From Corynebacterium propinquum DSM 44285 (GTDB lineage Bacteria > Actinomycetota > Actinomycetes > Mycobacteriales > Mycobacteriaceae), in assembly GCF_000375525.1 (NCBI RefSeq), contig NZ_AQXC01000003.1, forward strand, positions 1-64,000: DNA of 64,000 nt, in the 5' to 3' direction. Numbering within the stretch: position 1 is the first letter of the stretch; each line of letters opens with the position of its first letter. This document shows, in pieces, positions 25,982-34,299 of this stretch. A model generated the notes under the pieces. The model searched no databases. It was not told where the DNA came from and was given only the letters and a program-made list of their open reading frames with translations. Position numbers and translations under genes: made by a program.

Positions 25982-26018
25982 CGTTTAACGTTTAACGTTT
26001 AACGTTTAACGTTCAACG
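25982..26018. repeat. Heptanucleotide tandem repeat at the thiolase stop
   Basis: CGTTTAA is repeated four times in perfect register (25982-26009), with a fifth unit CGTTCAA. The thiolase stop codon (26006-26008, minus strand) lies within the fourth unit, and the rest spans the gap to the acyl-CoA oxidase gene. Slippage would alter intercistronic spacing without changing the protein. Confidence 0.9.
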
Positions 26019-27301
26019 ATGGCGGTGATACCTTGTCCACCAGCAGCACAGACGGACACGAGCGCTCGGCCGCCGCCGTTTTCTTCCAAGGTCTTGGCGA
26101 CGGTTGCCAGGATGCGTGCACCGGTAGCTGCGAATGGGTGTCCGGCTGCCAGTGAGGATCCTTTGACGTTGAGCTTGTCGCGGTCGATAGCGCCCAGTGG
26201 CTGGTCCAAACCGAGTTTTTCGCGGCAGTAGTCTGCATCTTCCCAGGCTGCCAGGGTGGCCAGGACCTGGGAGGCGAAGGCTTCGTGGATTTCGTAGAAG
26301 TCGAAGTCCTGCAGGCTCAGGCCGTTGCGCTCTAGCAGGCGTGGCACGGCGTAGGTCGGTGCCATCAGCAGGCCGTCGTCGCCATGCACGAAGTCCACAC
26401 CGGCTACTTCGGAGTCCACCAGGTATGCGCGGACTGGGATGTTGTGCTGCTGTGCCCATTCTTCGCTGGACAGCAGGGCGACGGAGGCGCCGTCGGTCAG
26501 CGTGGTGGAGTTACCGGCTGTCATCGTGGCCTGGGCGCCGTGGCGTTCGGCATCTTTTTTGCCGAATACTGGCTTGAGCTTAGCGAGCTTGTCGACGGTG
26601 GAATCTGGGCGCAGGTTGGTATCGCGCGTGACACCCAAAAATGGGGTGATGAGGTCGTCGAAGAAGCCTTCGTCGTAGGCCTTGGCCAGCTTCTGGTGTG
26701 ATTCCACAGCCAGTTGGTCTTGTGCCTGGCGGGAAATGCCGAATTTCCGGGCGGTGATTGCGGCGTGCTCACCCATCGACAGGCCAGTGCGTGGCTCGGA
26801 GTTGCGTGGGGTTTCTGGTGCCAGGTCTTTCGGCCGGATGGAGCCGATCAGCTTCAGGCGCTGGGCGGCGGTCTTGGCGCGGGACAGTTCCAGCAGGGTG
26901 CGGCGCAGACGGTCACCGACGGCCAGTGGTGCGTCAGAAGTGGTATCGACACCACCGGCGATGCCGGATTCGATGCGCCCGGCAGCGATGGCATCGGCCA
27001 CGTGTACAGCTGCTGCGATGCCGGTGCCGCAGGCCATCTGGATATCCGTGCCAGGGGTCTGCGAATCAAGCGGCGAGCCTAATACGCATTCGCGTGTCAG
27101 GCTGAAGTCCCGGGAGTGTTTCAGGACGGCGCCTGCGGTGACTTGACCGACCCGCTCATCCTGCAGTCCGTAGCGTGCTACCAGGCCGTTGAGGGCTGCG
27201 GTGAGCATGTCTTGGTTGGATGCGGAGGAGTATTCCTTGTTCGAGCGGGCGAACGGGATGCGGTTGCCGCCCAAGATCGCGACTTTTCGGCGCTGGGTCA
27301 T
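26006..27301 (-). CDS. Acetyl-CoA C-acyltransferase (thiolase), FadA2/FadI-like
   Basis: 431 aa. Thiolase fold with the nucleophilic Cys in QMACGTGIAA, the His pair in NVKGSSLAAGHPFAATGARI and the second Cys in SVCAAGGQGI. The N-terminus RRKVAILGGNRIPFARSNKE is typical. It cleaves 3-ketoacyl-CoA, or condenses two acyl-CoAs, in fatty-acid metabolism. With the divergent long FabG and MaoC proteins it reproduces the set known in mycobacteria as fadA2, fabG4 and htdX. It is co-transcribed with the acyl-CoA oxidase gene 65 bp downstream, across a heptamer repeat. Confidence 0.92.
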   Translation of the reverse strand: MTQRRKVAILGGNRIPFARSNKEYSSASNQDMLTAALNGLVARYGLQDERVGQVTAGAVLKHSRDFSLTRECVLGSPLDSQTPGTDIQMACGTGIAAAVHVADAIAAGRIESGIAGGVDTTSDAPLAVGDRLRRTLLELSRAKTAAQRLKLIGSIRPKDLAPETPRNSEPRTGLSMGEHAAITARKFGISRQAQDQLAVESHQKLAKAYDEGFFDDLITPFLGVTRDTNLRPDSTVDKLAKLKPVFGKKDAERHGAQATMTAGNSTTLTDGASVALLSSEEWAQQHNIPVRAYLVDSEVAGVDFVHGDDGLLMAPTYAVPRLLERNGLSLQDFDFYEIHEAFASQVLATLAAWEDADYCREKLGLDQPLGAIDRDKLNVKGSSLAAGHPFAATGARILATVAKTLEENGGGRALVSVCAAGGQGITAIVER

Positions 27302-27384
27302 AATTTTCTCCCTTGTTTTGTCTCAGAAAACAGTCTGCTTGCTGCAGTTTTCCGTGACCCTAGGATAGGGTGCCAGGATTCACT

Positions 27385-27402
27385 TTACACAATTTCGTGT
27401 AA
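27385..27402. promoter_or_regulatory. Palindromic operator candidate between the divergent lipid operons
   Basis: TTACAC-AATTTC-GTGTAA is a perfect 6-bp inverted repeat in the 159-bp gap, placed so that one bound regulator could control both the thiolase and the fabG promoters. The form suits a TetR-type repressor responding to acyl-CoA; no regulator gene is nearby. Confidence 0.55.
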
Positions 27403-27460
27403 CCTTAATCACGCATAACCATTCGTACAATTCGTCTCTACCCCCTACAGGAGGCCCATT

Positions 27461-28777
27461 ATGGCGAAGAAATCCATGTTGGAACGCGTCATTAACTCAG
27501 ACTTTGGCGCAAAACTCGGCATCCCCCAGGGCACCAAGCTCCGCCGCTACACCCCTGGCGAGCCCTTCCTGGATGGTCCCGTGGTGGTAGGTGGCGGTGA
27601 TCTTGCCGACGACATCCGTTCCCTGCTGCAGCTGGACTACCAGCTTCTCGACGCCGAGGCGGACTCCAAGCGCGCCGCCATCGTCTTCGACGCCACCGGC
27701 ATCACTCGCCCGGAACAGCTGCACGAACTCTACGATTTCTTCCACCCACAGATGCGCAAGCTCGGCGCTTCGGGGCGCGTCGTCGTAATCGGTAATAACC
27801 CGGATGACCTGGAAGGCGACGCCCGCATTGTCGCGCGCTCCCTGGAAGGTTTCTCTCGTTCCATTTCTAAGGAACTGCGCAAAGGCGCTACCGGCCAGCT
27901 GGTCTATGTGGAACCGGGCGCGCCGATTTCTGCGTTGGAATCCACGCTGCGTTTCTTGCTGTCTGGCAAATCTGCCTTTGTTTCCGGCCAGGTTATTCGC
28001 GTTTCTGCGACCGAGAACGAGAACGTTGACTGGGAACGCCCGCTGGCTGGCCAGCTGGCCGTGGTTACTGGTGCCGCCCGCGGTATCGGCGCCACCATCG
28101 CTGAGGTGCTGGGCCGCGATGGCGCTGATGTCATCTGCATCGACATCCCACCGGCAGGCGAGGCATTGGCCGAGGTTGCCAACAAGGTCAAAGGCACTGC
28201 CCTGCCACTGGATGTCACCGCAGATAACGCCGCCGAGGCCATCACCGAGCACGCACAGCAGCGTTACGGCAAGGCCGTGGACATCATCGTGCACAACGCT
28301 GGTGTCACCCGCGATAAGCTGCTGGCGAACATGAACGAAGGCCAGTGGCAGATGGTGCAAAACATCAACCTGGTCGCTCCGGTCCGCATCACCGAGCAAA
28401 TGCTGGCCTCCGGCGGCTTGGCCCCAGATGCCAATATCGTCGGCATTTCTTCGATGGCGGGCATTTCCGGTAACCGTGGCCAGACCAACTACGCCACCAC
28501 CAAGGCCGGCATGATCGGTCTTGTCGACGCTTTGGCCGAGAAAATGGCGGCTGCTGGCGGCACCGTCAACGCTGTGGCCCCGGGCTTTATCGAAACCGCG
28601 ATGACTGCCGCCATGCCTACCGGCCCGCGGGAAATCGGCCGTCGTATCAGCTCGCTGAACCAGGGCGGTCTACCAGTCGATGTTGCAGAAACCGTCGCGT
28701 TTTTCGCTAGCTCTGGTTCCCGCGCAGTCAACGGTAATGCCGTGCGCGTGTGTGGCCAGAACATGATGGGCGCGTAA
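27461..28777 (+). CDS. High-molecular-weight 3-oxoacyl reductase, FabG4-like
   Basis: 438 aa, nearly twice a normal FabG. The N-terminal 200 residues form a flavodoxin-like domain seen in mycobacterial FabG4. The C-terminal SDR domain has the cofactor loop VTGAARGIGATIAE, VHNAGVTRDKLLANM and the catalytic Ser...Tyr-x-x-x-Lys in ISSMAGISGNRGQTNYATTK. It reduces 3-ketoacyl-CoA/ACP; FabG4 of M. tuberculosis prefers NADH. CAGGAGG lies before the ATG. The MaoC gene follows after 22 bp. Together with thiolase and oxidase it forms a full beta-oxidation, or reverse, set. Confidence 0.92.
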   Translation: MAKKSMLERVINSDFGAKLGIPQGTKLRRYTPGEPFLDGPVVVGGGDLADDIRSLLQLDYQLLDAEADSKRAAIVFDATGITRPEQLHELYDFFHPQMRKLGASGRVVVIGNNPDDLEGDARIVARSLEGFSRSISKELRKGATGQLVYVEPGAPISALESTLRFLLSGKSAFVSGQVIRVSATENENVDWERPLAGQLAVVTGAARGIGATIAEVLGRDGADVICIDIPPAGEALAEVANKVKGTALPLDVTADNAAEAITEHAQQRYGKAVDIIVHNAGVTRDKLLANMNEGQWQMVQNINLVAPVRITEQMLASGGLAPDANIVGISSMAGISGNRGQTNYATTKAGMIGLVDALAEKMAAAGGTVNAVAPGFIETAMTAAMPTGPREIGRRISSLNQGGLPVDVAETVAFFASSGSRAVNGNAVRVCGQNMMGA

Positions 28778-28799
28778 AGCGCGTAAAGGAGTTATACGC

Positions 28800-29759
28800 A
28801 TGACTGCACAAAATTCCCGCAACTACACCAAGCTGGCGGAAGTCCCCGACATGTCGAAGCTGCTGCGTGGCGTCGTCAAGGACACCCTGCCGGTGTTGGG
28901 TACCAAGCGTTCGGCTACTGGTGACCCGCAGGCGGCGTTTGAGGTCGCGAATTTCAGCGTCGACCGCGAGCACCTGGCCGCCTATACCCGCGCGACTGGC
29001 CTGCGCTATAGCAACGAGCTGCCGATCACCTACCCGTTCGTGCTGTCGTTCCCGCTGTTTATGCAGGTGATGCTGGCGCCGGACTTCCCGTGCCGCGCGG
29101 CCGGTATGGTGCACCTGACCAACGAGATTGAACAGTCCCGCCCGCTGCGCATCGACGACGAGCTGACCCTGCGCGTGCACGCAGAAAACCTGCGCCCGCA
29201 CCGCAAGGGTTTGTTGGTGGATTTCATCAGTGAGATCTCTGTCGACGGCGAGCTGGTGTGGCGCCAGACGTCCGCGTTTTTGGGCATGGGCGCGAAGTTC
29301 TCCGCCCAAACGCCGAACGAGGTGCGCACCCGCGGCGAGGATTCCGGCTCCCTGCTGGAGCGGCTGGACGTTGCCGACGAGACCGCCACGGTGAGTTGGA
29401 AGGTTGACCGCGACATCATCGACGATTACGCGGACGCCTCCGGTGATAAGAACCCGCTGCACGTGTCCAAGATCGGCGCGAAGGCTTTCGGTTTCCCGGC
29501 CCCGATTGCCCACGGCATGTGGACGGCCGCGAAGATGGTCGCTGGTTTGGAAGGCGAGCTGCCCGGCGCGCTGCGCTACACGGTGGAATTCCAGAAGCCA
29601 GTGATCCTGCCTGCCCGCATCGCGTATTACACGTTCCGCGGCGAAGGCGCCCAACCAGAGCCCGCTACCAACACCCCAGCAACCTGGAACACACAGGTAA
29701 CTAAGGGTTCAGACCCGAAGAAGGTGCACGCCGTCGGCAAGTTCGAAGCTCTCAGCTAG
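28800..29759 (+). CDS. MaoC-family hydratase/dehydratase, HtdX-like
   Basis: 319 aa double hot-dog protein. The second half has the hydratase-2 motif YADASGDKNPLHVSKIGAKA, with the catalytic Asp and His, then FPAPIAHGMWT. The first half is the degenerate substrate-shaping hot dog. The enzyme hydrates trans-2-enoyl-CoA to (R)-3-hydroxyacyl-CoA, or dehydrates in the reverse sense, which matches the stereochemistry of the FabG-type reductase upstream. A GGAG site precedes the ATG. The operon probably ends here, since a strong inverted repeat follows. Confidence 0.9.
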   Translation: MTAQNSRNYTKLAEVPDMSKLLRGVVKDTLPVLGTKRSATGDPQAAFEVANFSVDREHLAAYTRATGLRYSNELPITYPFVLSFPLFMQVMLAPDFPCRAAGMVHLTNEIEQSRPLRIDDELTLRVHAENLRPHRKGLLVDFISEISVDGELVWRQTSAFLGMGAKFSAQTPNEVRTRGEDSGSLLERLDVADETATVSWKVDRDIIDDYADASGDKNPLHVSKIGAKAFGFPAPIAHGMWTAAKMVAGLEGELPGALRYTVEFQKPVILPARIAYYTFRGEGAQPEPATNTPATWNTQVTKGSDPKKVHAVGKFEALS

Positions 29760-29815
29760 CGCTCGACTGACGCTCGACTGGCACCTGCCGGGAGTTTTAT
29801 ACTCCTCACACACCA

Positions 29816-29881
29816 AAAACCTAGGCCCGATTCGCTGTTATTCTGGCGGGAAAACACCACGAATCGAAAGGCCTAGGTTTT
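29816..29881 (+). promoter_or_regulatory. Long-range hairpin covering the start of the M24 peptidase
   Basis: Outer arms AAAACCTAGGCC (29816-29827) and GGCCTAGGTTTT (29870-29881) pair perfectly; inner arms CGATTCG (29828-29834) and CGAATCG (29860-29866) also pair perfectly, with a 3-nt bulge and a 25-nt loop. The 3' arm includes two bases of the TTG start (29880-29882) and part of the GAAAGG ribosome site. It may end the upstream lipid operon, or hide the start codon in read-through mRNA. Confidence 0.65.
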
Positions 29882-31079
29882 GTCGTCTCACAATAATTCC
29901 ACCGCCACTGACGCTACTGCCAACGCTGCCGCTGACGCTGCTTCCAGCAGCACTTATATCCCCGTCACCGCGGATCATTTCCGCGCCCGCTTAGCCAAAG
30001 CGGAAAAAATCGTCGCCGAGCAGAACCTGGCGGGCTTCCTGGTCAGCCCGGGACCAGAGTTTCAGTACCTAACCGGCTCCACATTTAGCTCGCATGAGCG
30101 CGCCACTTTCCTGGTGCTGCGCGCGGGCAAAGATCCGGTGGCTGTGTGTCCGGAGACCGACGTGCTGACGCTAAAGCAGGAAAACCTGGATGAGCTGGGC
30201 TTCCGCTTCGAGGCATGGCGCGACGGGCAGTCGCCGTATGAGATCACCCGCAGGCTGTTGGAAGAAAACAGCGAGCACAAGGCCGTAGCGGTTGCTAATG
30301 CGATGACGGCTGATCACGTTCTGCGCCTGGATGCTGCGTTGCCGAACCACAGCATCGAATTGGGTTCAGATGCGATGAGCCAGTTGCTGTTGGCCAAGGG
30401 CGAGGAAGAAATCTCGCAGTTGGCGGCCGCGGCGGCAGCGATTGACCGCGTGCACGAGCAAGTTCCGGCGTTGCTGCGCGATGGCGTCACCGAGCGCGAA
30501 GTAGCCGATAAGCTGCATGATCTGATCTTGCGCGAGCACCACAGCATTGATTTCATCATCGTCGGTTGTGGTGAAAACGGCGCGAACCCACACCATTCGT
30601 TCTCGGATCGTGTGCTGCACACGGGCGAGCCGGTGGTCGTCGACCTGGGTGGCGCGTTTGGTGATGGCTACCGCTCGGATTCCACCCGCACATATGTGGT
30701 CGATGGTGCCGTCGACAAGGCCCCGCAGGAATTCCGCGATGCCTACGAGGTTGTTACCCGCGCGTTCCATGCTGCCCGCGAGGCTGCGAAGCCGGGAGCG
30801 ACGGCGGAGTCGATTGATCGTGCTGCCCGCGAGATCATCACAGAAGCCGGCTATGGCGAGAACTTCAGCCACCGCTTAGGCCATGGCATTGGCTTGTCGA
30901 CGCACGAGGATCCGTTCTACCTGGAGGGCAATAAGCAGCAGGTGCAGGAAGGCTTCACGTTTTCCATCGAGCCCGGCATTTATGTCGAAGGCAAGTGGGG
31001 CATGCGCCTGGAAGATATTGTGGTGCTGGAAGCGGATGGACCGCGTCACCTGAACCAGCAGCCCCGCGAGCTGCGGTAA
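29880..31079 (+). CDS. M24-family Xaa-Pro peptidase
   Basis: 399 aa. I use the TTG at 29880, with GAAAGG upstream; no in-frame ATG or GTG exists near the expected N-terminus. After about 25 Ala/Ser/Thr residues comes the creatinase-like N-domain, then the pita-bread metallopeptidase core. The five metal ligands are visible: the two Asp of VVDLGGAFGDGYRSDSTR, His of HRLGHGIGLSTHE, Glu of FSIEPGIYV and Glu of GMRLEDIVV. It probably cleaves N-terminal Xaa-Pro bonds or dipeptides in the cytosol with Mn or Co. The start region is enclosed in a hairpin. Confidence 0.9.
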   Translation: MSSHNNSTATDATANAAADAASSSTYIPVTADHFRARLAKAEKIVAEQNLAGFLVSPGPEFQYLTGSTFSSHERATFLVLRAGKDPVAVCPETDVLTLKQENLDELGFRFEAWRDGQSPYEITRRLLEENSEHKAVAVANAMTADHVLRLDAALPNHSIELGSDAMSQLLLAKGEEEISQLAAAAAAIDRVHEQVPALLRDGVTEREVADKLHDLILREHHSIDFIIVGCGENGANPHHSFSDRVLHTGEPVVVDLGGAFGDGYRSDSTRTYVVDGAVDKAPQEFRDAYEVVTRAFHAAREAAKPGATAESIDRAAREIITEAGYGENFSHRLGHGIGLSTHEDPFYLEGNKQQVQEGFTFSIEPGIYVEGKWGMRLEDIVVLEADGPRHLNQQPRELR

Positions 31080-31170
31080 TCCCCACCCCGCAGCAACACC
31101 CCGGTACCCCGCGCGTGTACCCTTCCTCCCCCGAACCCCAGACCACAACCAAAGAAAAGGCCTTTCACGA

Positions 31171-32469
31171 GTGGGTAAATTACTGGCATTCGCACGCGCG
31201 CTACCGGAGCAGTTCTGGTTCGTCCCAGCCTTGTTTGTCACGGCGGCCATTGTTCTGTCGCAGGCGCTCGTCGGCCTGGACCATATCGACTACGAGCTGC
31301 CCGCCTTCCTGCATAATCTGCTGTTCGCCACGGGTGCTGACGGCGCGCGTTCGTTGCTGTCGGCGATCTCCGCGTTTCTGGGGGTAGCGGGCACGGCGTT
31401 TTCCATCACCATTTCGGTGATTAGCACGGCCTCAACGACGTATGGCCCGCGCCTGGTGCGCAATTTCATGCGCAACCGCAATAACCAGATTGTGCTGGGC
31501 GTGCTCACCGCCACCTTCGTCTATACCCTGCTGGTGTTGCGCACGATCAAATCGGGCGACGACGGCGATGGCGAAGCCTTCATCCCGCACCTGGCGGTGA
31601 ATGCCGCGATTGTTTTCGGCGTCATCGATGTGTTTGTTTTCGTGTGGTTCATCCACCACATCGCCAGTTCGGTGCAGATTGAAACCATCAGCAACCAGGC
31701 GTGTAAGGATTTTGAGCGCACGATTAAAAGCACGTGGCATGATCCGGACGACGACGGCGTCGAGTGTTTCCCCGCGCCGACGGAGGGCGGCGGGCTGGTT
31801 CCGGCGCACCGGAGTGGTTTCCTGACTCGCATCGACTATGACATGTTGCGTCGCGATGCCGAAAGCTGCAATGTCAACGTCAGCCTGTTGGCACGCCCGG
31901 GCGATCATGTGGTGGAGGGTGCGCCGCTGGCCCAGGTGTGGCCGGAGCAGCGTGCCGACGCCGTCGCCAAGGCTTTGCGCGATCACCTGCACATTAATGT
32001 TTCCCGCACCACGGAGCAGGATTTGCGTTTTGCGCAGCAGCAGTTGGTGGAGTTGGCTTTGCGTGCGATGGCGGGTGGCACGGATGATCCTTATACCGCG
32101 ATCACTGTGGTGCAGCAGTTGACGCCCGGCATTGTTACGGCGGTTAGCCGGAGCGAGGATGCGAATGTGCTGCTTGACGACGCCGGCGCGCCGCGCGTGT
32201 ACCTGCGCCCGGTACTGATCCGCGAGATCATCGATATGCCGTTTGACCATGTGCGCCCGCATGCCTTGGGATTCCGTATTGTGTTGGAGGCTTTTGTGGA
32301 TCTTGCCCACCACATCCGAGTCAATACGCAGGACCCGGAGATTGCCAAGCGCGCGGAACGGCACATCGCCACCATCCTGGACGAAGCCCAAGACCGGCTC
32401 AGTGACCGCGACCAACAGCTGTTGCGCGACTACGCACGGACCAATTTTTACGACGTCACGCGCGGGTAG
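31171..32469 (+). CDS. DUF2254 predicted membrane protein
   Basis: 432 aa from a GTG at 31171. The first 170 residues hold four hydrophobic segments (FWFVPALFVTAAIVLSQAL and others) and the family-defining stretch SITISVISTASTTYGPRLVR. The remainder is a soluble cytoplasmic domain with a regular DUF2254 pattern (ACKDFERTIKS, and GDHVVEGAPLAQVWP resembling a biotinyl/lipoyl-like hairpin). The molecular function of the family is not known. It is separate from the peptidase by 91 bp and is the last core-like gene before the accessory island. Confidence 0.85.
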   Translation: MGKLLAFARALPEQFWFVPALFVTAAIVLSQALVGLDHIDYELPAFLHNLLFATGADGARSLLSAISAFLGVAGTAFSITISVISTASTTYGPRLVRNFMRNRNNQIVLGVLTATFVYTLLVLRTIKSGDDGDGEAFIPHLAVNAAIVFGVIDVFVFVWFIHHIASSVQIETISNQACKDFERTIKSTWHDPDDDGVECFPAPTEGGGLVPAHRSGFLTRIDYDMLRRDAESCNVNVSLLARPGDHVVEGAPLAQVWPEQRADAVAKALRDHLHINVSRTTEQDLRFAQQQLVELALRAMAGGTDDPYTAITVVQQLTPGIVTAVSRSEDANVLLDDAGAPRVYLRPVLIREIIDMPFDHVRPHALGFRIVLEAFVDLAHHIRVNTQDPEIAKRAERHIATILDEAQDRLSDRDQQLLRDYARTNFYDVTRG

Positions 32470-32470
32470 C

Positions 32471-32600
32471 ACACCTAACCTGCGCTAAACCTGCGCCACA
32501 TCCACTACGCAACGCTTGGAACACTCAACCATCCGCCACAATCTTTCGCAGTTTGTGGTGCGCAAAGTGCTTGTCGACGCATACAGCGTCGATTGGAAAC
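32471..32600 (+). pseudogene. Decayed copy of the 5' end of the MmeI-like gene
   Basis: From CACACCTAACCTG the sequence follows the leader and first codons of the gene at 35595 almost base for base, including the part encoding STIRHNLSQFVVR. It lacks the 39 bp with the start codon, apparently lost between two GCGCCAC repeats. It then jumps to a stretch matching 36533-36562 (GTGCTTGTCGACGCAT...CGATTGG). The body and 3' end are gone. It marks the left edge of a duplicated or inserted segment; the intact copy is at the right edge. Confidence 0.8.
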
Positions 32601-32749
32601 GCTGGAACCCCGAGCCCTTCCAGAAGCTAAAGGGATGGAGTACTACATGTATGAAAAGAACATGGACGAACCAAAGATTGGGTTTACAGCCGCATAAACG
32701 CACAGGCTAAACTAAGAGCAAAAGACTAAAACAAGGAACCTGAAAAGGC

Positions 32750-33241
32750 ATGAGCATCATAGACCCAGCAACAGTCAGGTACTGCCTTGCACAAGGGATG
32801 ACCCAAACAGAACTAGCGCGCGAGTACGGGGTTACCCGGCAGTACATTCACAAACTGGCCAAGCAGGCTGGTCACGAGCCGTTGAGGACGATTGTTACCG
32901 AGAATTTTCCCTGGCCTATCAAGCCAGAATATACGCACAACAACCTGTATACCGTGCTAAGAGTTATCGGATTGTGGAATTTAGAGCCTTCAGCGGTACA
33001 AGACAGCACTATGAAAAAAGTAAAAGGCGTGCTAAGGAAGCTACAGAACTTCAACACCGTGATCGACTGTGACCCCGGCTACCCAGCCGTGCCTGGATTG
33101 GTGAACACACCAGGGTTCGCCTACGTTCCGCGAACAGAAAGCGATGAAGGGTTCATCGTCAAAATCAAACCCGAAACAAGAATCACGCCCATCGGCAGGA
33201 AACTTTGGCGCATGCCAGAGGGGGTGCCGGGAATAGGTTAA
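32750..33241 (+). CDS. HTH protein, phage/mobile-element type
   Basis: 163 aa. The N-terminus MTQTELAREYGVTRQYIHKL is a clean helix-turn-helix like Sigma70 region 4/HTH_7 proteins. The rest is not recognised and lacks membrane or enzyme motifs (the central KKVKGVLRKLQ is basic). AAGGAACCTGAAAAGGC precedes the ATG. Proteins of this shape are common as small regulators in actinobacterial prophages and integrative elements. It is divergent from, and about 420 bp away from, the PIN-ImmA-XRE operon in the same inserted segment. A repressor or excision regulator is the best guess. Confidence 0.6.
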   Translation: MSIIDPATVRYCLAQGMTQTELAREYGVTRQYIHKLAKQAGHEPLRTIVTENFPWPIKPEYTHNNLYTVLRVIGLWNLEPSAVQDSTMKKVKGVLRKLQNFNTVIDCDPGYPAVPGLVNTPGFAYVPRTESDEGFIVKIKPETRITPIGRKLWRMPEGVPGIG

Positions 33242-33660
33242 AGGTTTGGCTGATCGCCCCAAATTTCGTGAAGTATCGCAGATTTTGTTCCGTCTGAGTA
33301 GACGGGAAAATCTTCGAATACGCCCAAGAAAGTTGCCCAGGATGCCAAGGAGTAAGTAATCCGTCTCGTAGAAGACCGTTCTGGCAGAGAACCTTTCGAT
33401 GCACCCCGCGTGCCAAGCTGTGGCACCGAAGCTGGGCGTGTCGGGGCATATTGCTCGGCAGTGCGCCCAGCCAGCCCAGTATGAAGAAGCACAGACTGCG
33501 CAACTCGGAAGACACGAGTCGAACTCGTAGCATTCCGAGCCCACCTGGCGCTGCACTGCGCCATTGCGCTGACTGCGTGAGCGGTCTTGGGGGGAGGTCA
33601 GCGACGGTGGCCCGCTGCAATGTCGACAAACTGCCGGTCACTCCACGAAAGTCTTTAACG
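33242..33660. other. Non-coding gap between the HTH gene and the PIN operon
   Basis: About 420 bp with no convincing gene; open frames here lack ribosome sites and recognisable content. The only structure noted is the dyad ACGAGT-CGA-ACTCGT near 33510, in a context resembling a tRNA T arm. No complete tRNA can be folded from it. Confidence 0.4.
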
Positions 33661-34299
33661 CTAGCGCTTCGCGTCCGGCGGCCATGGTGGGCTCTTGGTG
33701 AGCCCCACCTCCTTCGCAGTATGCGGCATTGATGAATCCAAGGCAGCCATCGCCTTGTACTTAGTGAGAAATTGCTCGCGGCTGCCGTTGAAGCCGCCGC
33801 CCTCGATCGCCCACTCCAATAGCTTGATCGTGTCAGCGTGCTGAATGCTCCCGCCAGGCGAAAACTGACCTCTGCGTCGCGCCTGGGTGAGTACCTTTGC
33901 CTGTTGCTTGATGACATTGGTGCCGGCTATCTCGTCGCACACGAGGATGACTTGTTCACCCGCGCGAGCGCGGAGGACGCCATGGAGGATCGCCATATGC
34001 TCTCCACGATCCTTGGGTTCAGCGTACATTTCCTCGAACTCCATTCCCAGGACAGCTTGACAGCACTGTCTCAGTTCGTCAGTGGCGTCGTCCGGGATAA
34101 TCTCCCTGAAGCGATCTGGGATCCGGCGCCAGACCTCGCGTGCACGCTCAAACTGCCTATGCCGGGTGGGAGTGTCCAATATCTCCAGCTCTACGGCCTT
34201 AGGCACGTGAATCTTGTTATGGCCCAGAGCGCAAAGCAACTCGGGAACGCAGTCGGTGGTAAGGAACTTGAAAATCGGTCCGGTGTCAAGGATGTGCAT
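33661..34299 (-). CDS. PIN-like ribonuclease-fold protein
   Basis: 212 aa. The first strand MHILDTGPIFKFL carries the PIN Asp, EDRGEHMAILHG-type residues (here PKDRGEHMAILHG) give the central acidic position, and VILVCDEIAGTNV the late Asp. This is the acidic set of a PIN metallonuclease, longer than the 130-aa VapC toxins. Its ATG overlaps the ImmA stop (TAATG). As third gene after an XRE regulator and an ImmA/IrrE peptidase, it may be a toxin or defence effector whose release depends on proteolysis. That role is inferred from order only. Confidence 0.7.
   Translation of the reverse strand: MHILDTGPIFKFLTTDCVPELLCALGHNKIHVPKAVELEILDTPTRHRQFERAREVWRRIPDRFREIIPDDATDELRQCCQAVLGMEFEEMYAEPKDRGEHMAILHGVLRARAGEQVILVCDEIAGTNVIKQQAKVLTQARRRGQFSPGGSIQHADTIKLLEWAIEGGGFNGSREQFLTKYKAMAALDSSMPHTAKEVGLTKSPPWPPDAKR

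Noticed and set aside
33500..33545. T-arm-like sequence around GAGTCGAACTCG as a tRNA gene
   Set aside because: No acceptor or anticodon stem can be paired in either direction.
33183..33917. Long minus-strand frames through the gap after the PIN gene
   Set aside because: No ribosome site, no homologous feel, Arg/Ser-rich, and they overlap the PIN gene in another frame.
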